Below the pieces are notes generated by a model. The model had not been told where the DNA came from and searched no databases. It was given only the letters and a program-made list of their open reading frames with translations. 64,000 nucleotides of DNA from Symbiodinium natans (taxonomy: Eukaryota > Sar > Dinophyceae > Suessiales > Symbiodiniaceae). The position numbers were made by a program, and so were the translations under genes. Below, one piece after another: positions 34,881 through 45,583 of this stretch; the first letter of the stretch is position 1; each line of letters starts with the position of its first letter. The stretch spans positions 62,001 to 126,000 of the forward strand of contig CAJNDS010002805.1 in NCBI GenBank assembly GCA_905221605.1, in the 5' to 3' direction.

Positions 34881-34945
34881 ACTGGAAACCCTGAGCCCCG
34901 ACTCAGCGCGGCTTGTGGGGCGCTCGACTGTCGGGCGCGAGCACC
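34881..34945 (-). CDS. Possible upstream leader exon of the LHC gene
   Basis: GC-rich island between repeat arrays. Minus frame GARARQSSAPQAALSRGS is Ser/Arg/Ala-rich like a transit peptide. Splice phase to the 34.3 kb exon could not be reconciled. Confidence 0.3.
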
Positions 34946-34954
34946 ACTAAGCCC

Positions 34955-35045
34955 ACCCTAAACCCTAAACCCTAAACCCTAAACCCTAAACCCTAAACTA
35001 AACCCTAAACCCTAAACCCCTAAACCCCTAAACCCCTAAACCCTA
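34955..35045. repeat. CCCTAAA / CCCCTAAA array
   Basis: About 12 units of mixed 7- and 8-mers. Confidence 0.85.
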
Positions 35046-35261
35046 AGCTCTACATGATCCCTCAACCCGAAAGCCCCTAAACCCTAAACTATGCTCACCG
35101 TCGAACTTGCGAAGTCTCCCGAGGTCTCTCATGCCTCGCTCAGCGCTAAAGGCACCAGGGTTGAATGGAGGTTACCCTGTGTTTTTTTCATTTAGGATTT
35201 TAAGGGTTTGGGAGTTTAGGGTATCCTATGCCTCTGCTTCAGGAGGCCCCATACTGCAGAA

Positions 35262-35311
35262 CCTTTTAAAGGAGGTAAGGGGCCATATTAAGGGCCCATG
35301 AAACTACCTTT
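35262..35311. mobile_element. Half copy of the GGGACCATGAAACTACCC element
   Basis: Matches the right half of the element at 61.3-61.5 kb: CCATACTGCAGAACC, AAAGGAGG, GGGCCATATTAAGG, CATGAAACTACCTTTAGA. Confidence 0.45.
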
Positions 35312-35472
35312 AGACACCTTCAACCCTAAACCCTAGACCCTATAAACCCTAAACCCTAAACCCTATAAACCCTAAACCCTATAAACCCTATAAACCCTGT
35401 AAACCCTATCAACCCTATAAACCCTATAAACCCTAAACCCTAAACCCTAAGGCAAGTGGCCCTAGGTCGCAG

Positions 35473-35549
35473 CGCCCCAGCCGCCGCAACGGCAGCTGCT
35501 GCCACCAGGGGCACCGATGTGGAGGACGTCGCGCGGACTGCGCGGGGTT
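35473..35549 (-). CDS. Possible signal-peptide exon (LHC leader candidate)
   Basis: Minus frame contains SVPLVAAAAVAAAGALRP, a hydrophobic stretch like an ER signal peptide, as expected at the start of a dinoflagellate plastid-targeting leader. The plus strand is also open (PAAATAAAATRGTDVEDVAR), so strand is unresolved. Confidence 0.3.
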
Positions 35550-35636
35550 GCAAAGTTCAGGGTCTAGGGTTTAGGGTTTAGGGTTTAGGGTTTAGGGTTT
35601 ATAGGGTTTAGGGTTTAGGGATACCTTAAACACTGG

Positions 35637-35732
35637 GTTGGCCTTTGAACCCACACATATGCATACATATGTATATAGAGGGTCCCTTACAAACCCAGAT
35701 AAGGAAAATATGAAGTATCCGAAAACCAACCT
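35637..35732. mobile_element. TIR element, GGTTGGCCTTT/AAACCAACC family, copy 1
   Basis: Left GGTTGGCCTTTGAACCCAC, interior AGGGTCCCTTACAAACCCA and right AAAACCAACCTC; the copy at 59.04-59.13 kb has the same order. Confidence 0.5.
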
Positions 35733-36996
35733 CAAACAGTACCCATTCTACCCGAGCGATCATTCCCGACCCACGTCCTTGACGGACAGTAGAAGTCGGT
35801 TCAGAGGACGTGGATCATCTGAGGCTCGCCCTAAACCCTAAACCCTAACCCCTAACCCCTCCCAAACTTTCCTCCACTCCCAAGAGTCGGGTGGACGTTG
35901 CGAGGCGGTGATTTCCCAACATATAGGGGAATACCATGGAATACCCCCTAATATTGCTGTGGCTTCCCCACAGCAGTTTTGACCTTTTATACAAGGTAGG
36001 TACCCGATTTTCGGAAACCTCCAGGTAGAAAGAGGGAGTAACATCAGGGACAGTGGTTCAAGAACAGCCTTCGATATTGAATACTATGTGCCTCAAACCG
36101 CCCTTACAACCCTCAAGCTTTCTATCCTTAGCTCCGAAGCCCTGGACCCTGTACACCCCTCACCCTAGCCCCTGAAAACTTATACTCTGGCTGTAGCAAT
36201 CCGCCTGCATTGGAACCGCGCAGGCTGGTGGCTGTCGGCGCCTTCACTTGAAGGCTTCCGGGGGCTCAGATTAAGCATAGCGCTGGGATTGAAACACAGA
36301 CTGGACATCGAAAGTGTTTAGGATTTAGGGTCACGGTTTCGGTTGTTGCGAATCATGTCTGCTGGGAGCCTGCTAGGATATCTCGAGCGTCGACCTTGCG
36401 CACCCTTGCGCGCACGAGGACGTCAGTAACTAACGGTTCCGCGTTTCAGGCCTGCAGTGCTTAGGAGTCGGTCTAGGATATGCGGGGTGTTTCAACTAAG
36501 GATTCTCTGATAGGTGCTCAAAAATCCTGAGAGAAGGGGTCTCCCACAGGGACCCCTTGTTTGAAGAGGTTGTCTAAGAGTCTCAGGCTCTCGGCTCTTC
36601 TTAAAAGCAAAGAACTTTCGAACCCTAATTGTGGAAAATTGTGGAACCCTGAACCCTTCTAGCTTCGGAGGCGGATGCCTACCCAAAACCCCAAACACTA
36701 ATCAAATCCCGAGGTCTCACCCTCGTTCCCCTTGTTGGAGTCTAAGGCCTATAGACCCTAGACCCTAGACCCCTAAACCCTAGACCCTTCGGAAAACAAG
36801 GCTTTATGAGGCGTTCTGCTGCGCTCGCGAGACGAAAGGGGGGGAACCAGGCAGGGTTCAGGGGTATGGGCTTGGGAGCGGAAGGGTTTGGTGTTCAGGG
36901 TTTAGAGTTTAGGGTTTGGGGTTTGGGGTTTAGGGTTTAGGGTTTGGGGTTTTGGGGTTTAGGGTTTGCCCGCTCCCCACCCCACCCCGCCCCCAG

Positions 36997-37064
36997 CGGC
37001 CTTCACGACGTCGGCAGGAGCGCGGGCGCTCACGAAAGCCTACCAAGAGGTGTTTGGGAAGCCG
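36997..37064 (+). CDS. Plus-strand internal exon candidate
   Basis: CCCCCAG acceptor and CCG|GTGAGG donor bound 68 nt encoding AFTTSAGARALTKAYQEVFG then KP on the plus strand. The minus strand has a stop in the matching frames. This is the clearest plus-strand exon in the window, implying an opposite-strand gene in the 35-40 kb interval. Its partner exons were not found and its family is not recognised. Confidence 0.45.
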
Positions 37065-37305
37065 GTGAGGTCATGCGTTCCCCAGGTTCCCCCAACAATG
37101 AAGGCTTTTTCGGGACAACTAAGCCTAATTCCCTATTCCCTACCCTCATTCAGGTCATTTAAGGGGGGGGCGGGGTAGTTTTGAGGGGGGGGGGGGGGGG
37201 GGGGGGTGGGGAACCCATGAGTTTGCCTAGGATGCCAGGATGCCCAAGAAGCTTAGGATTTCAGGGCTTTGGGCTGTAGAGTTTAGGGTTTAGGGTTTGG
37301 GGAGC

Positions 37306-37440
37306 CCAAGACAACAACCAGGGCGCCCTTTTGCCTCTGAAGGGGTTAAGGGGTTTAAGGGGTTTGAGGGGTTTGAGGGGTTTGAGGGGTTTTGGGCATA
37401 AAGGGAACAAGGGTACTACTGGGCATGTATATTTTTGTCT
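37306..37440. repeat. GGGGTTTGA / GGGGTTTAA tandem repeat in an element-like segment
   Basis: Five or six GGGGTTTAA/GGGGTTTGA 9-mers flanked by GGGCGCCCTTTTG and GGGAACAAGGGTACTACTGG, the latter shared with elements at 23.4 and 51.2 kb. Confidence 0.4.
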
Positions 37441-37749
37441 CGGAAAAACAAGAGCCACTGTTTCAGCTCGCTGAACCCCCCCAAAAAAGTTCCGATCGCC
37501 CAAGAGGTGGGATGAGAGCCCCTAAACCCTAAACCCTAAACCCTAAACCCTAAACCCTAAACCCTAAACCCTAAACCCCATAGGGACTTAAAGCCATCTC
37601 CTAGTCAACCATGTCCAAGTCAACCCCTCCATAGACCTGAGTCCACGTAACCTGAACCCTAAACTCTTAACCCCCAAACCCTAAACCCCAAACCCTAAAC
37701 CCCAAATCCTAAACCCTAAAAACCCTACACCCCAAACCCTAAACCCTAA

Positions 37750-37806
37750 AACGCCCAAGCCCTCTCCTGACTGGCCGTGGCGGCCGCGGCGGCGGCAGCC
37801 GCGCAC
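37750..37806 (-). CDS. Possible Ala-rich micro-exon
   Basis: Minus frame VVVCAAAAAAAATASQER between CAGAAG and GAGAG|GGC. Isolated between genes; could belong to the LHC leader or be non-coding GC-rich sequence. Confidence 0.25.
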
Positions 37807-38759
37807 ACGACGACCTTCTGACCTAAGGCCAGGCGCAGACGAAGCCCGAAATTCGAGCAGCACCTGAACCCTAAACACTGAGGACCCACAACTTCCTGTA
37901 AGCCCGTTGAGCCTCAAGGCCCCAAGCCCCGAAACCCTCAACATCCCTCAGCCCTAAACCCTAAACCCTAAATCCTCAAAATCCTCAAGGCCTCGAAGGT
38001 TTAGGGGTTCGTGTCGGCTTGCTGACGCAAGCGCTGGGTTGAGCTTGGGGGCGTTGGGGCTTTGGGGCTTTGGGGGGTTTCGGGTTTGTAGGGTTTAGGG
38101 TTTGTAGGCTTTAAAGGGTTTTAGGGTTTCTTGGGGGGTTTGCAGTTCTAGGTTTAGGCCTTTTTCGGTTGACCTTCCTGGGCCCCCAATTTAACATTTC
38201 TGGGAAAACTCCCGACTACAACCCCCCCCCCCCCCCCCCCGCCACCGTGATGTTGACCAAGCGCCCGGCTGGTGGACATGTCTACACGGGGCTGGCGAAT
38301 TAGCGGGGGGGCTCGTGGAACAATGTTCCTTCGGAACGAGGCTCCTTTTAGGAAAAAGTTGAGAGCCCAAAAGGCTGCGGAACGGGACTGGCCAATGCCC
38401 CTCCCCACTCCCTCAATCCCAAGGTCTAAGGTCGAAACTTTGACCTTCCTACCCATCCCACGGGTCCTATGTATATATATATATATAGATTAAATGCATA
38501 TATGGCAGATATAGTTCAGAAGGGAAGGCCATTGGCGTCCGTACTTTTGTTGGCTCCTCCTGTGTTACAAAAGAAGCAGCGTTTACGGAGCCCTTGGACC
38601 CTGCTGCACAGCCTTGGACCCTTCGCAAGCCCTCACAAGCCCTCAAGTCAAGTCCCTAAATCCTAAACCCTAAACCCTAAAACCGTGGGATCTGCCTAAG
38701 GAAGCGCCCGAAAGAAAAAAACCATCCCCAACAGTCCAAGAGTAAAGGAAATCCTGGTG

Positions 38760-39820
38760 GATGTGTGCACAACTAAACCCTAAACCCTAAACCCTAAACC
38801 CTAAACCCTAAACCCTAACCCCTAAACCCTAAACCCTAAACCCTAAACCTAAACCTTAAATCTGCAAAACCTAAAGCCTCAACCCCTAGCGCCCCAGACC
38901 CTGAAAAAGTCAAGCCTCAAAATAACACAAAGGCCGCAAAAACCCTCAAACCCAAAACCTGCAAAACCTAAAGCCTCAACTCCTAGCGCCCCAGACCCTA
39001 GAATGCAAACCCCAAAGCCTCAATCCCCACACCCAAACCGGGTTCCCCAGTAAGCAAAGTAAAAAAGGGCACATGTAAGGCCACCTAGTCCCTAAACCCT
39101 AAACCCCTAAACCCTACACCCTAAACCACCTACAAAGGCATGCCCCTGGGCCCTCAAAACCTCCCAAACCCATAAAAGACCCCCGCCAAACAGCCCACAA
39201 AATCCACTCTCCGAAACCCAAACAGAAATCGGACAAAACCATGAGAACCAAACACATCAGAAACAAAAAACAAAGAACAGCAAACAAGTCCCTAAACTCT
39301 AAGCCCTGAACACTGAACACTAATCACTGAAAGTCCCTAAGCCCTGACCCCCAAAGCCCCCAAAACCTTTGTCCCCCCAGAAGCTGAACCCTATCAATCC
39401 ATAAGCCTGAAGCCCTTACAAGCTAAACCTCCAACTCATATAACCAAACCCTAAACCCTGCACCCTAGACTAACCACCCAACCTTAAGCCTAAAGCCTAA
39501 AGCCTAAAGCCTAAACCCTAAACTCTCCACCAAACCTCAACCTTAAAGCCTAACCCTTCTACCTAACCCATATACACAATAGACCCTCATAAACCCTAAG
39601 CCCCTCAAGAACCCTCAGCCCTCAAACCTAAAACACCCTTAACCCCTCAAACCCAGAGCCCCCCAACCCTGAAACCCTAAACCCTCAAACCCTAAAGACC
39701 TAAAACACCCTTAAGCCCTCAAACCCCAAAACCCCAACCCTCAAACCCTGAACCCCAAACCCTCAAGCCCTGAACCCTAAAACCCGAAAAAAAAACAACC
39801 TAACCCCTCAAACACAGAGC
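38760..39820. other. Degenerate CCCTAAA-derived spacer
   Basis: One kilobase of decayed CCCTAAA, CCTAAAG, CCCTCAA and similar units. The frames encode only repeat peptides; no exon-like island seen. Confidence 0.55.
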
Positions 39821-39826
39821 GCCCCA

Positions 39827-39957
39827 CCTACAATTTGCTCAAGAACCCCCCCCCAAAACAAACACAACAACAATCCCCGGATTGCCCGTAGAAGGAAGAA
39901 TACACATTTTTTTGTTTTGGGGGGGGGGGGGGGGTTCTTAAGCAACTAGTAGTCTAC
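39827..39957. mobile_element. TIR element, TTTGCTTAAGAACC family, copy 3
   Basis: Left CAATTTGCTCAAGAACCCCCC plus A-rich sequence; right TTTTTTTGTTTTGGGGGG ... GGTTCTTAAGCAACTAGTAG. The C and G homopolymers are the arms of the inverted repeat. Confidence 0.65.
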
Positions 39958-40066
39958 TGTACACTTTCAAACCCTACTTGCGGAACGCTGAATCCTTCTG
40001 GTTTCGGAGTCGGGGATGCTTACCCTAAACCCTATACAAACCCTAAACCCTAAACCCTAAACCCTA

Positions 40067-40431
40067 AGCCCAAAGCCCTAAAGCCCTGAAGCCCTAAAGC
40101 CCTAAAGCCCTAAAGCCCTAAAGCCCTAAAGCCCTAAAGCCCTAAAGCCCTAAAGCCCTAAAGCCCTAAAGCCCTAAAGCCCTAAAGCCCTAAAGCCCTA
40201 GAGCCCTAAAGCCCTAAAGCCCTAAAGCCCTAAAGCCCTAAAGCCCTAAAGCCCTAAAGCCCTAAAGCCCTAAGCCCTAAAGCCCTAAGCGCCCTAACGC
40301 CCTAGCCCTAAAGCCCTAAAGCCCTAAAGCCCTAAAGCCCTAAAGCCCTAAAGCCCTAAAGCCCTAAAGCCCTAAAGCCCTAAAGCCCTAAAGCCCTAAA
40401 GCCCTAAAGCCCTAAAGCCCTAAAGCCCTAA
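40067..40431. repeat. CCCTAAAG octamer array
   Basis: About 45 head-to-tail CCCTAAAG units with a few deletions around 40,270-40,305. A homogeneous one-base variant of the telomere unit, distinct from neighbouring CCCTAAA arrays. Confidence 0.9.
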
Positions 40432-40525
40432 ACCCTAATTAAATCCAAAAACCCGAAAGCCCTAAACCCCAAACCCCTAAACCCTAAACCCCAAACCCCA
40501 AACCCTAAACCCTAAACCCTAAACC

Positions 40526-40601
40526 CTACAGCAGCGCCTTGAGCTGCTCCAAGCCCTGGCTAGGCGGCAGCGCACTTGCGGCCGCGGCAACGATGCGGCT
40601 C
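40526..40601 (-). CDS. Terminal exon with TAG stop (gene D)
   Basis: GCCCAG then SRIVAAAASALPPSQGLEQL, KALL and TAG. The only frame with a natural end; the stop immediately precedes CCCTAAA repeats. Confidence 0.5.
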
Positions 40602-43600
40602 CTGGGCCGGGGTTTGGGGTTTGGGGTTTGGGGTTTAGGGTTTAGGGTTGAGGGTTTAGGGTTTAGGGTTTAGGGGTTTAGGGGTTTAGGGTTTAGGGTT
40701 TGGGGTTTAGGGTTTAGGGTTTAGGGTTTAGGGTTTAGGGTTTAGGGTTTCGGGTTTGGTGTTTAGGGGTTTAGTGGTTTAGGGGTTTAAGGGTTTGGGG
40801 GTTTGGGGGTTTGGGGGTTTAGGGGTTTAGGGGTTCGGGGGTTTAGGGGTTTAGGGGTTTAGGGGTTTAGGGGTTTAGGGGTTTAAGAGTGTAGGGTTTA
40901 GGCGTTTAGGCGTTTAGGCGTTTAGGGGTTTAGGGGTTTAGGGGTTTAGGGCTTGGGGGAGAGGGTTTAGGGTTTAGGCGTTTAGGCGTTTAGGGGTTCA
41001 GGAGTTAGGGTTGAATTCGGGTGCAGGGGTTTAGGGTTTAGGGGTCTTAGGGCTTAGGGGGTTAGGGTTTTTATTTAGGGTGTGGGCAGGCTTAAGGTTT
41101 AGGGGTTTTAGGGTTTAGGGGGTTAGGGGCTTTTAGGGTTCAGGGGTTTTAGGGTGTAGGGATTTTAGGGGATTCGGGAGCTGAGAGTTTAAGGTTTTTT
41201 TTTGTTTTTGTTTGGGGGGGGGGGGGGGTTAGGGTTTTCGGTCGGGATGTTCCCTCTTATACTAACGGTCTTCAATAGGGATTAGAATTGAGGGTACTAT
41301 GATCGCTAGAAAGGCCTGTTAGTATAAGTGGAACATCCCAAGGTTTAGGGGCTAAGGGGTTTAGGGGTTTCTTCTTTGTCTTCTTCTTCTTCTTATTCTG
41401 CTAGAGTCTAGGGTTCGAGGTCTGCTGGACCTTTGATACGCCACTTCCAACACCAGTGGAAAAACTTCCTCCTGAGCCCTAAGCCCCAAAAGCCTTGAAT
41501 AATAGCTACACCCACCGAGCCGTGCGAGGGAGAAGGTTCGGGTTTGGGGATTAGGGGGTTGAGGGTTTTGCGTTTAGGGCTGGGGGGGAATACCCTAACC
41601 CGGAAAGGAATAGCCTACATCTTAAACCCTAAACCCTAGCCACTAGCTGCGTGGGTTTGTTGAAGTTCAGCTGTTCGCTCACAGGGCTTCTAGGCTCTAG
41701 ACCCCTAACCCTAAAACACTAGGGTTAGGGTTTAGGGTTTAGGGTTTAGGGTTTAGGGTTTAGGGTTTAGGGTTTAGGGTTTAGGGTTTAGGGTTTAGGG
41801 TTTAGGGTTTAGGGTTTAGGGTTTAGGGTTTAGGGTCAATTTAAGGTGTACTTCACAAGGGTTTAACGGCACTCGACCCTGAACTTGAACCAACTCGGAG
41901 CTCAAAATTTGTTGTCTTGGCATGGGTCTTCACACGCAGATGGAGAAAGAGCCGTAAACCCTAAACCCTAAACCCTAAACCCTAAACCCTAAACCCTAAA
42001 CCCTAAACCCTAAACCTTGGGATGTTCCCCCCTTATACTAACAATCCTTCATAGGGATTCTAATCGGGGGTACTACAATCCCCATTGGAACATCCCAACC
42101 TAAACCATGAACCCTAAACCCTAAACCCTAAACCCTAAGCCCTAAACCCTAAACCCTGAAACAACCGTCAGGGCTCGTGAGCTCGGCTTTGCTGCGCTGC
42201 GTCGAGCGAAGCGTGGCGCAGCGGCTCTGAGCCAGGGAGGGAGGTTCTAGGTTTTAGGGTTTCTAGGGTTTAGGGTTTAGGGTTTAGGGTTTAGGGTTTA
42301 GGGCTTAGGGTTTAGGGTTTAGGGTTCAGGGTTTATAGGGTCTAGGTTGGGATGTTCACACTTCTACTCACAGTCTTTTAGAGGGATTCTAGTACCCCCT
42401 ATTGCTACTATGTGCTGAAGAACCCGCCCAAAAAATACTCTATATTACCTTACAAGAAGATTATCTACATGTATATATATATATATATATATATTTATTA
42501 TTATTATATATTTTTGTTTTTTTTTTGGGGGGGGGTTCTTAAGCAATTGGTAGATTATAATCCCTCTCAAGAACTGTTAGAAGAAGGAGGAACATCCGAA
42601 GCCAGCCCGGAGGCCACCGAAACTACGGTTTGCTTATAAGGTTCAGGGTTTAGGATTTAGGGTTTAGGGTTTCAGGTTGCAAGTGCTATTGGTGGAGTCC
42701 CGAAGACCTGCACACCACCTAAACCCTAAACCCTAAACACCCCCTAAGCACCTTAGCCCTAAACCGTAAGCACTAATTGAGCAACTGAACTTAAGGCACC
42801 CTGATACGGGATGTTTTGGAGGATACGGATGAGGCATCCAAAAGTGTGTTTTAGGGTTTAGGCTGAGGGTTTATGGTTTCGGGTTTAGGGTTGGGATCAA
42901 CAAACTTTCCTACTTTGCGGCAAAAAAAGGGTCAAGTACAAGTTGATGCGCATCAAAGAATTTGTTCAACGAAGTATTGGGGATTCACAGGGTATTTGCA
43001 GCATGGTTCCTTTTCTACTTGAATGTTTGCTTAAGAACCGCTCGAAAAATATTCATCCTTAGAAGTAGGGCAACATAGGGATCATTATCTTTTGTGTTTT
43101 GAGGATTCTTAAGCACATGCTAGCTCACCGGCAATCAAATACATCCTACATATCCACCTCGCAGCTGGCAAGCTGTGAGCGGCACTGGGCCAAATCCCTT
43201 TCCTGAGTTTGCGGTTTTGGGTTTAGGGTTTAGGGTTTGGGGTTTATGAAGGTTTAGGCTTTAGGGTTTAGGATTGGTGCTGAGGTTTTCCGGGCACCAC
43301 TTACTGTGTTGTTGTTTAGGGTTTGGGGTACCCTAAGCTTGCCATCATTCTGTTTTGTGAACCCGCTTGATATTGAGTATCAGGTAAAAGATTCGGAGGG
43401 CTTCAGGGATTACTCTAGTCGAGAGCGTGCCGCCAGAGAATGTCGAGGAGGGAACAGATGTGGTGAACGTGTACTTGGCGCCTTCCTTCTGAATGCTCTT
43501 CAATCACGAATCGCTTATGAAACCCTGAGCCCTAAACCCTCTGTAAAGTCTAAACCCTGAGCCCTAAAGCTTAACAAAAACCGTGATCCTGGTGGGACTT

Positions 43601-45549
43601 GACTTTCAAACGGCGGACGAGCTGGAGCTTCAAAAGACGTCCTGGTAGGGTCTAGGATTTAGGGTTGCCCTTGTAAGGTTTGGCTGTTCCTGAGACTGCT
43701 ACAGCTTAAAGGCCTCAAAGCCCCCAAATACTTCAGACCCTGAACCCTGAACTCTTTGAACCCTATAAACCCTTTAATTAAACCCTTCAAACCTTTGAAA
43801 ACCCTTCAAACCCTTCAAACCCTTTAAACCCTTTAAACCCAAACCCTAAACGCAACATCAAGCCTAGTCCCCGAACCACCCCCACTCCTAAACCACAAAA
43901 TGGCGGGCGCGGCAATTCCGGGTTTTGGGTTTTGGGTTGAGGGACTTGAGGGTCTTAAGGCGTCGTGGCCACCCCAAGGGCCCTAAACCCTAAACACAAA
44001 ACACAAATTCACAAATTCTACAAGGGTTTGGGGTTTGGGGTTTAGGGTTTAGGGTTTAGGGATTAAGGATTAGGGTTTAGGGGTTTAGGGTTTAGGGTTT
44101 AGGGCTTCGGAGATCCTTTGAGCAAACATCCCCAAAGAGGAGCCTCTAAACCTCCAACATAAAGGATAACGCATACTAACCGAGCGGCCCCAACCTTCAA
44201 ACGCCAAACGCCAAAGCCTTTGAGGGTTTTTAGGGACGGTTTGGGGTTTAGGGTTTAGGGTTTAGGGTTTAGGGTTTCGGGTTTAGGGTTTAGGGCTGAT
44301 CCAGTCGGGAATCCACGACTTGGGACTCGCACTCGGCTTGAAAGATCTCCTCGCGGTTGAGACTCGCGCAAGGTTTGGAAGTTTAGGGTTCAGGTGTCTA
44401 CCCAGAGGCTCCTATGTAGTACCTTGTTGGGTGAGTATACTAGAATCCCTGTAACTAACCCAAAAAGGAACTACATTGGAGCCTTTGGGTAGGGTTCAGG
44501 GACCAGGGGTTTAGGGCTTAAAGGTTCAGGAGTCAGGGAGGTCGGGTTGAAGGCTTTTGGGAAAAAAGGGGGGCTTGCTTGGGCGTTGAGCGGCAAGTAG
44601 GCCTTTGACCCCTAAACCCTAAAACCATGCCACCACCAAATTCAGGGACCCTAACCCTAAACCCTAAACCCTAAAACCTAGACCCTAAACCAGAAACGCC
44701 AAACCCTAAACTCTCCCGCGCGTGCCCAAGTTTCACTTGCTCCTCCTGAGGCCTAGGAAATACAAGGTTAAACTTTCAAGCCTGGAATCCATCTTATGGA
44801 GTCGCCAGGGTGGGTCAAGTGTTTTCTTGGTTGAGGTAGGCAAGCTGGGGGGCCCACGCTGATGGGATCAGAAATAACCCTTAAGCCCTATAAAACCCTA
44901 TAAACCCCCAAGTCATGTGAAGTAGGGGATATATTGCTTGTACCCCCAAAAGGACACCGGGTACATACACTCACCAACATTAAAAAGGAACCTTATATAC
45001 ACTCACCCATGACAGAAAAAAAACTCAACTTCATGTCCATTCACCTTGAACCCGGCCGGTCTCCTGCTGCAAGGACCGCTGGCGCTGCCAATCCTAAGAT
45101 ATGCTAGGCCCATGGTTTAGGGGAATTCCAGAGTTGAAGGGATTTAAGGACTTAGTTTAGGGTTCTAGGGTTATGCCAGAGTTGAAGGGGTTTAAGGACT
45201 TAGTTTAGGGTTCTAGAGTGATTCCAGAGTTGAAGGGATTTAAGGGCTTCGTTTAGGGTTCTGGAGTTTTTCCAGAGTTGAAGGGACGTAAGGGCTTAGC
45301 TAAGGTTCTAGAGTTTGCAGCTTTCAAAGTTTAAAGGCTGCAAGCGTGATCACACCCCAAACCCTAATCCTAGACCCTAAACCCCAACTGCCCCCCTGCC
45401 CCCCTGCCCCCCTGCCCCCCTGCCCCCCTGCCCCCCTGCCCCCCCTGCCCTGCCCCCCTGCCCCCCTGCCCCCCCTGCCCTGCCCCCCTGCCCCCCTGCC
45501 CCCCCTGCCCTGCCCCCCTGCCCCCCTGCCCCCCTGCCCCCCTGCCCCC

Positions 45550-45583
<34 letters not shown>

